Shown here: in pieces, positions 24,442 through 28,252 of the stretch
Position numbering within the stretch: position 1 is the first letter of the stretch
Layout of the letters: each line of letters opens with the position of its first letter
IMG/VR virus record: IMGVR_UViG_3300010354_000462
Coordinates: 1 to 28,252 of that record
Strand: one strand, 5' to 3'
From: a virus
Length of the DNA stretch: 28,252 bases
Translations under genes and position numbers: made by a program
Notes under the pieces: generated by a model
What the model saw: only the letters and a program-made list of their open reading frames with translations
The model's database searches: none
What the model was told of the DNA's origin: nothing

Positions 24442-25584
24442 TTATCGCGTCACTATCGACTTGTATCCGATGTAGTCGATATCCAGGTTTCGGGCAGTCG
24501 TTCCAGCGGTCTTTCGGATCTGGGAATAAAACCCCATGGCTCGAGCCGTCCCATTGGGGGTCGTTCCAGTGTGGGTGTACTTGGTAACCCCGTCGATCTT
24601 GAACAGGGTCTGGCTGGCAGCGGCGTTGACCACCACCTCCAGCTTGTACCAAGTACCAGCCGCCACGGTGATGGCGGTGTCGTTACTGCCGATGCTACCA
24701 CCGTTGTTGTAGATGTTGGCCTGCCAGTTACCACCAAAGACCGAGTGGGTGTACTCGAAGTACAGTCCATCGGTTGGGGTACCCGAGGTGCTGTCGAACA
24801 GACCGCACTGAACAAGGAAGGTCTCACCTACCGTAGACAGCGTCAGAATGTTGACAATTGTCGTGAAAACAACCGGATTTGAGCCCAAAACGACTGTATC
24901 GGCAGTTGCGGATCCGAGACCATAGCGACCTACGTTGGTGCTTCCGGTACTGCATCGACCTACCCCAATGCGGTTACCTGAACTAAGTCCCGAGGTAGTG
25001 TAGTTGATGGCTGCGCTGGTTCCGGAGCCCTGAGCCAGCAGAGCACCAGTAGCAACACAATCAGTCTCAATGACTACAATCTTCCCGGGGTTGGGGTCCC
25101 AGTCGAACGTCAGGGCGCCTCCAGCACCGGCGTCAGTCAGGGTGACGTGGCTGCCTGCGGTCGCCACCCGTTCATTGGTAAGGGTGGCGTCGGTGGCCAA
25201 CGTCACGTACTGGGAGCCAACAGGGGCCTTGGCGGCAAGGTCGGTCACCAGATTGGTGACATCAGCCTGTGCGTGAGTATGACTCAAAGCCGCCTTGTTA
25301 GACAGATCAGTCACCAGATTGGTGATGTCAGACTGGGGGTGGGTATGTGCCGTAGGGGTACGGGAGTCTGACAGACGGGCGTCGTTACCGACACAGGCGG
25401 TGGTTCCCGAGGTACCGAAGGAGACGCTAAGGGTACCGGTTGTGGTGATCGGTCCACCCGTAAGTCCTGTTCCGGAATTGACTTGCGTCACGGTACCGGA
25501 GCCACCGCCTCCACCGGAAGCGGCGACTACCTTCTTTGCGATCTTCTCGATCTGACTCTGTTCGATGCGGTCAAACTGACTCAT
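24442..25584 (-). CDS. Tail fibre / adhesin-like structural protein with HxH repeats
   Basis: A 380-aa protein, probably a virion fibre or appendage that binds the host surface. The N-terminus is a short helix (residues 1-22) and a glycine linker, then a phage fibre segment TVTQVNSGTGLTGG. Next are NDARLSDSRTPTAHTHP and two 22-residue repeats (about 80-101 and 102-123), each opening with HTH and containing TNLVTDL. HxH motifs of this type are known in phage fibres such as T4 gp37, where they bind metal. The C-terminal half is beta-rich; WYKLEVVVN..QTLFKIDGV resembles LamG or concanavalin-type jelly rolls. ATG 25584 is preferred over 25608 because it overlaps the kinase stop by ATGA and has GGAG eight bases upstream. 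In T7 the fibre gene lies near the other end of the late region, so this position is unusual. Confidence 0.75.
   Translation of the reverse strand: MSQFDRIEQSQIEKIAKKVVAASGGGGGSGTVTQVNSGTGLTGGPITTTGTLSVSFGTSGTTACVGNDARLSDSRTPTAHTHPQSDITNLVTDLSNKAALSHTHAQADVTNLVTDLAAKAPVGSQYVTLATDATLTNERVATAGSHVTLTDAGAGGALTFDWDPNPGKIVVIETDCVATGALLAQGSGTSAAINYTTSGLSSGNRIGVGRCSTGSTNVGRYGLGSATADTVVLGSNPVVFTTIVNILTLSTVGETFLVQCGLFDSTSGTPTDGLYFEYTHSVFGGNWQANIYNNGGSIGSNDTAITVAAGTWYKLEVVVNAAASQTLFKIDGVTKYTHTGTTPNGTARAMGFYSQIRKTAGTTARNLDIDYIGYKSIVTR
25246..25325 (-). repeat. Two-copy 66-base coding repeat in fibre gene
   Basis: The 14-mer CACCAGATTGGTGA (plus strand) occurs at 25246-25259 and 25312-25325, exactly 66 bases or 22 codons apart. 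It marks two protein repeats built on HTH..(S/A)D(I/V)TNLVTDL..KA. The DNA copies are diverged around it, as in an old internal duplication or a selected structural repeat. Confidence 0.8.
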
Positions 25585-26213
25585 GACATGATCTCCATAT
25601 CCAGCCATGCCGGAGCCAGATGCTCCACCAGCTTTTCAAGGGTTTCTTCGTCGTAGTTGTTGTTCACGTAGTAGTCGAAGATGTCAGGCAAACGGCCGTA
25701 CGAGTACATCATCGCCATGCTTTCCGACTCATGCTTGCGCCAGTCGGCATCCATGTCCTTGATTCGGGCCATTCCGTCGATGAACACAGTCGTACCACCC
25801 ATTTCTGTGATCATTTCGAGTTCGTTCATGTATCGAACGTCGTCAAAGATAGCCACGGTTTCTTTCCAGCAGGAAGTGAACTCGTACTTGTCCTTGTGCT
25901 TGTAGTCCTCCTGTTCGGCATTAGCCATACGCAGTAGGTTCATGATAGCGCGTTCGACCCAGTAGTTCTCACCGGTGATTCCTGGCTTGTAGTTTGGGTC
26001 ACGTCGACTCTCTCCCCAACGCTGAAGGACTGCTCGGTATTTCTTTGGATCCTTGTCCTTGGTGAGTCCGATGCGAGCCGCTGCGTCCTTCATGGGTTTG
26101 GCAAACGACATGCGGATGGGGTTGAGGCCGTGCTCAAGGCACCAGTCATACAGGTAGTTGGCAGCGGTTGTCTTACCACCACGGGCAAGACCAGCAAATG
26201 CAACGATGATCAA
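25581..26213 (-). CDS. Deoxynucleoside monophosphate kinase, TTG start
   Basis: P-loop kinase predicted to phosphorylate dNMPs to dNDPs, acting after ThyX. With a TTG start at 26213 the protein has 210 aa. The Walker A loop is G8-LARGGKT15 and the segment DDVRYMNE (124-131) matches the DVRFxNEA-type motif of phage dNMP kinases. I chose TTG because it overlaps the thyX stop (TTGA), an AGGAG ribosome site lies seven bases upstream, and the first internal ATG would remove the P-loop. A longer reading upstream would lie wholly inside thyX and shows no conserved sequence. The stop overlaps the next start by ATGA. The exact nucleotide specificity cannot be read from sequence. Confidence 0.85.
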   Translation of the reverse strand: MIIVAFAGLARGGKTTAANYLYDWCLEHGLNPIRMSFAKPMKDAAARIGLTKDKDPKKYRAVLQRWGESRRDPNYKPGITGENYWVERAIMNLLRMANAEQEDYKHKDKYEFTSCWKETVAIFDDVRYMNELEMITEMGGTTVFIDGMARIKDMDADWRKHESESMAMMYSYGRLPDIFDYYVNNNYDEETLEKLVEHLAPAWLDMEIMS

Positions 26214-26848
26214 ACCAGATCTCCTGTGAGGGCATTCCAAGACAAGGGGAACTTCTTGGCACAGATTGCGCTTACCTTGTAAGCGTACTCCTGAACCTCG
26301 GCCTGAGCGTGGGTGTCGATCCGAAGGCGATACATGCGGGACCAAGCGTACAGACTACCAGTCCAGATCCACTCCGTCATCATCGACTGAGGAAGGATCA
26401 TGCGGGCCTGCTCAGGGCAGACGCCGGAGTCGATCATGTCCTTGTACAGCAGGAAGGTCGCCTCATGGACGTCGTTAAGACTCTCCATGAACTCCTTGTT
26501 CCTGACGTTCTCGGTGACAGCGGATCCCTGCTTGACGTTATCAGCCTTGTCGCGGAAGCACCGGGGTACGAAGAACTCTGGATCGGAGTTGACGTAGCGT
26601 CGAGACACTTCGTTCCACGCAAAGCCAATCTGATGCTTGGCCAACTGTCGGGCAATGAAGATCGGAGCGGTGAACCGCATCTGGATCGACACATGCGAGA
26701 ATGGCGACCAGTGATTGTGACGGGCCAAGTAGTTGATCAACCGCTCGTTCTGAGACGGGGTGAACATGTCTGCCGTCTTGTCCATCGACACACGCGCTGC
26801 ATCGCAGACGGTGTCGTCCGAACCCATGTGAGTGATGTACTCTACCAT
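26210..26848 (-). CDS. thyX: Flavin-dependent thymidylate synthase ThyX
   Basis: Makes dTMP from dUMP with FAD, NADPH and methylene-tetrahydrofolate, in support of phage DNA synthesis. The 212-aa length suits the family. Visible ThyX features are RHNHWSPFSH (residues 43-52), the NEVSRRY segment (79-85) of the signature, a LPQSMMTEW segment (152-160) and R176..THAQAEV (179-185), matching the conserved C-terminal R...AQ.EI region. The usual RHR of the signature RHRxxSxNExSxRY is replaced by KHQ, with one extra residue before NE; I recall similar KHQ-type sequences from other phages. The gene starts by TGATG overlap with the polymerase stop, and its own stop overlaps a TTG start for the kinase. 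Marine T7-like phages such as cyanophage P60 and roseophage SIO1 are known to carry thyX. Confidence 0.93.
   Translation of the reverse strand: MVEYITHMGSDDTVCDAARVSMDKTADMFTPSQNERLINYLARHNHWSPFSHVSIQMRFTAPIFIARQLAKHQIGFAWNEVSRRYVNSDPEFFVPRCFRDKADNVKQGSAVTENVRNKEFMESLNDVHEATFLLYKDMIDSGVCPEQARMILPQSMMTEWIWTGSLYAWSRMYRLRIDTHAQAEVQEYAYKVSAICAKKFPLSWNALTGDLV
26211..26226 (-). promoter_or_regulatory. Ribosome binding site deciding a TTG start of the kinase
   Basis: On the minus strand AGGAG is followed by seven bases and then TTG, which overlaps the TGA of thyX. No ATG lies between this site and the Walker A codons, so TTG is the only start that keeps the P-loop. Confidence 0.7.
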
Positions 26849-28252
26849 CAGTGAGTCTCCGCCCAGTTGTTACCGATCTTGTATTCGCCCTTGAGCGGGC
26901 ACTTGAGGTTGAGGAACTTGCCAGCCTCCGTGATGGACTGCACGGCCATCTTGCCGACGTCGTCGGCAATGGAGGGGTCGCACTCGATCTGCCATTCGTC
27001 ATGGACGTTGGCCATGAAGGCGAACTGACCGGGATACTTGTCCCGAAGTTGACCGTACAGGATGGCCAACGATGCCTTCATGACCACCGCACCAGCGGAC
27101 TGGAGCAGGAGGTTGAGGGCACTGTGAGCCGACCGCACGGGCAGGGGTCGCTTGTCGAGACCCTTGAGGTAGCCGCGCTGGGCGACGATGAACTCGAGCT
27201 GGGCCAGTAGCTTAGCGTATGCTGGGACCTGCTTCTTGAACTGAGTCTTCAGTCGGTTGCCGTCCTGCACGGTACCTCCGACGATCTTGCCGACCTTGGC
27301 ATCGCCAGCGCCGTACAGGAGACCGTAGATGAACGTCTTGGCCTGATCGCGGGTCGTCAAGCCAGCCATCTTCTGGTTGTGAGTGTGGACGTCGCCGTCA
27401 CACACGACCTTGGCATAGTCGCCGTTGTCGTAGTCGGCAAGGTAATGGGCAAACATTCGGAGCTCGAGGCCGCTGGCGTCGGCACCGACCTGAACCCAGC
27501 CGGGACGGGTGGGCTTGAACAGACCGCGGCACTGGGTGCCGTACGGGGAGCCGCAGCGCGGCACCTGAGCCATGTTGGGCTCGCTGTGGGTCATGCGACC
27601 TGAGACAGCACCATTGGTGTTGACGGAGCCGTGCACCCTGCCGTTGCGTGCCTTCTCGACCCAGCTGGCAAGCTGACTCATGCGCTTGTCGACCATCAGG
27701 TACTCGTTGAGGAGCTTGGCCTCGGGGTACGACATCTCCTCGAGAATGGACTCGTCGATCTGCGGCTTGCCAGTCTCGGTGAACTGCTTGGGCTTCCAGC
27801 CGTACTTCTTGATCAGGGCAGCGGCGATCATGTCACGGGAACCCGGGTTGAACGGGACTTCCTTGACCTTGGTCTTGAGCTGGATCTGCTTGGGTGGGAA
27901 CGCCTGCTGCAGTTCCTCGGTGACCTGCATGCGACGGGTGCTGAGGTCGGTCATCAGCAGTTGGGCGGACATGTCGTCAAAACCAAAGCCGTTGAGGTAC
28001 TGCTTGGCGATGATCTCGGCGGTGTTGTGCTCGAGCTGGACGGCGAGCGGACAGGCGTCGGCAAGCGGTCGCAGCTTATCGTAGATCATCTTGGTGATGG
28101 CGACGTCCTGAATGCAGTAGGCGATCATCTCGGCGCTGAGCTGAGACCAGTCGCTGTGATCACCCTTGGCGGCACCGAGGTATTTGCCCCACGCCTCGAG
28201 GGACGAGCCACCGGCAGGGTGCTGAGAGCGGTCAGGCCACAGGAGACGGGAC
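26848..28252 (-). CDS. Family A DNA polymerase (T7 gp5-like), 5' end outside window
   Basis: Replicative polymerase of the phage; synthesises DNA and proofreads. The reading frame is open to the window edge, so the start and most of the 3'-5' exonuclease domain are missing; 467 residues are visible against 704 in T7 gp5. Visible landmarks in order: SRLL at the edge (T7 SRLI), the exonuclease motif YCIQDVAIT with its catalytic Asp, polymerase motif A DASGLELR (near 27456-27480), motif B RDQAKTFIYGLLYGAG (near 27303-27350) and motif C VHDEW (near 26992-27006, T7 VHDEI). The C-terminus GNNWAETH parallels the T7 end GPNWAICH. The stop overlaps the start of thyX by TGATG, so the two are translationally coupled. 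Family assignment comes from directly visible motifs. Confidence 0.96.
   Translation of the reverse strand, partial: SRLLWPDRSQHPAGGSSLEAWGKYLGAAKGDHSDWSQLSAEMIAYCIQDVAITKMIYDKLRPLADACPLAVQLEHNTAEIIAKQYLNGFGFDDMSAQLLMTDLSTRRMQVTEELQQAFPPKQIQLKTKVKEVPFNPGSRDMIAAALIKKYGWKPKQFTETGKPQIDESILEEMSYPEAKLLNEYLMVDKRMSQLASWVEKARNGRVHGSVNTNGAVSGRMTHSEPNMAQVPRCGSPYGTQCRGLFKPTRPGWVQVGADASGLELRMFAHYLADYDNGDYAKVVCDGDVHTHNQKMAGLTTRDQAKTFIYGLLYGAGDAKVGKIVGGTVQDGNRLKTQFKKQVPAYAKLLAQLEFIVAQRGYLKGLDKRPLPVRSAHSALNLLLQSAGAVVMKASLAILYGQLRDKYPGQFAFMANVHDEWQIECDPSIADDVGKMAVQSITEAGKFLNLKCPLKGEYKIGNNWAETH

Noticed and set aside
24842-24861. Partial match to the 14-base promoter-like motif in the early fibre gene
   Set aside because: Only the CACGACAAT part fits, it is not upstream of any start, and the site is a GACAATTGTC palindrome in coding sequence.

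Overview
The window looks like the structural half of a T7-like podovirus genome (Autographiviridae-type or a related marine T7-like lineage). Every gene I can support is on the minus strand, so transcription runs from high to low coordinates. The order is that of T7 from gene 5 to gene 19: DNA polymerase, portal, scaffold, capsid, tail tubular A and B, internal virion proteins B, C and D, tail fibre, small lysis-type membrane protein, small terminase, large terminase. Most neighbours overlap by ATGA, TGATG or TAATG junctions or sit within about 20 bases of each other. No integrase, transposase, tRNA or CRISPR array was seen.

Layout in transcription order. (1) 28252-25581: family A DNA polymerase (its start lies outside the window), flavin-dependent thymidylate synthase ThyX and a dNMP kinase, i.e. 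replication plus nucleotide supply. (2) 25584-24442: a fibre or adhesin gene at an unusual place, followed by a structured non-coding stretch. (3) 24317-20969: a 148-aa protein with a possible permuted papain-type His/Cys pair, a conserved 64-aa protein, a 142-aa protein, portal and scaffold. (4) 20976-19862: a two-gene cassette with no T7 counterpart, made of a lipobox-containing membrane protein and a protein with a cohesin-like part and a dockerin-type calcium loop. (5) 19672-14855: capsid, a small beta-rich protein, tail tubular A and B, internal protein B. (6) 14845-6042: two very large internal virion proteins (899 and 2027 aa). (7) 6038-2551: tail fibre, accessory structural proteins, membrane/coiled-coil protein, small terminase, second adhesin. 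(8) 2406-679: large terminase. (9) 678-1: non-coding, with strong hairpins, possibly the end of the genome.

Regulatory signals: a 14-base motif, GTGACGAC(T/A)ATCAA on the minus strand, occurs 25-44 bases upstream of three structural genes (142-aa protein/portal operon, capsid, 284-aa adhesin). It resembles T7/SP6-type phage promoters. Hairpin terminators with UUCG or GAAA tetraloops follow the capsid gene (as the T7 terminator T-phi does), the 126-aa gene and the 284-aa gene. Weaker hairpins follow the early fibre gene and the large terminase.

Host: the dockerin-like protein ends in the style common in Planctomycetes, especially Phycisphaerae-type proteins (DLNxD...DxxD, then a helix ending LGSWGPC). 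Together with the cohesin-like N-terminal part this suggests, but does not prove, a planctomycete host. The most novel element is this cassette in the head-gene cluster of a T7-like phage.
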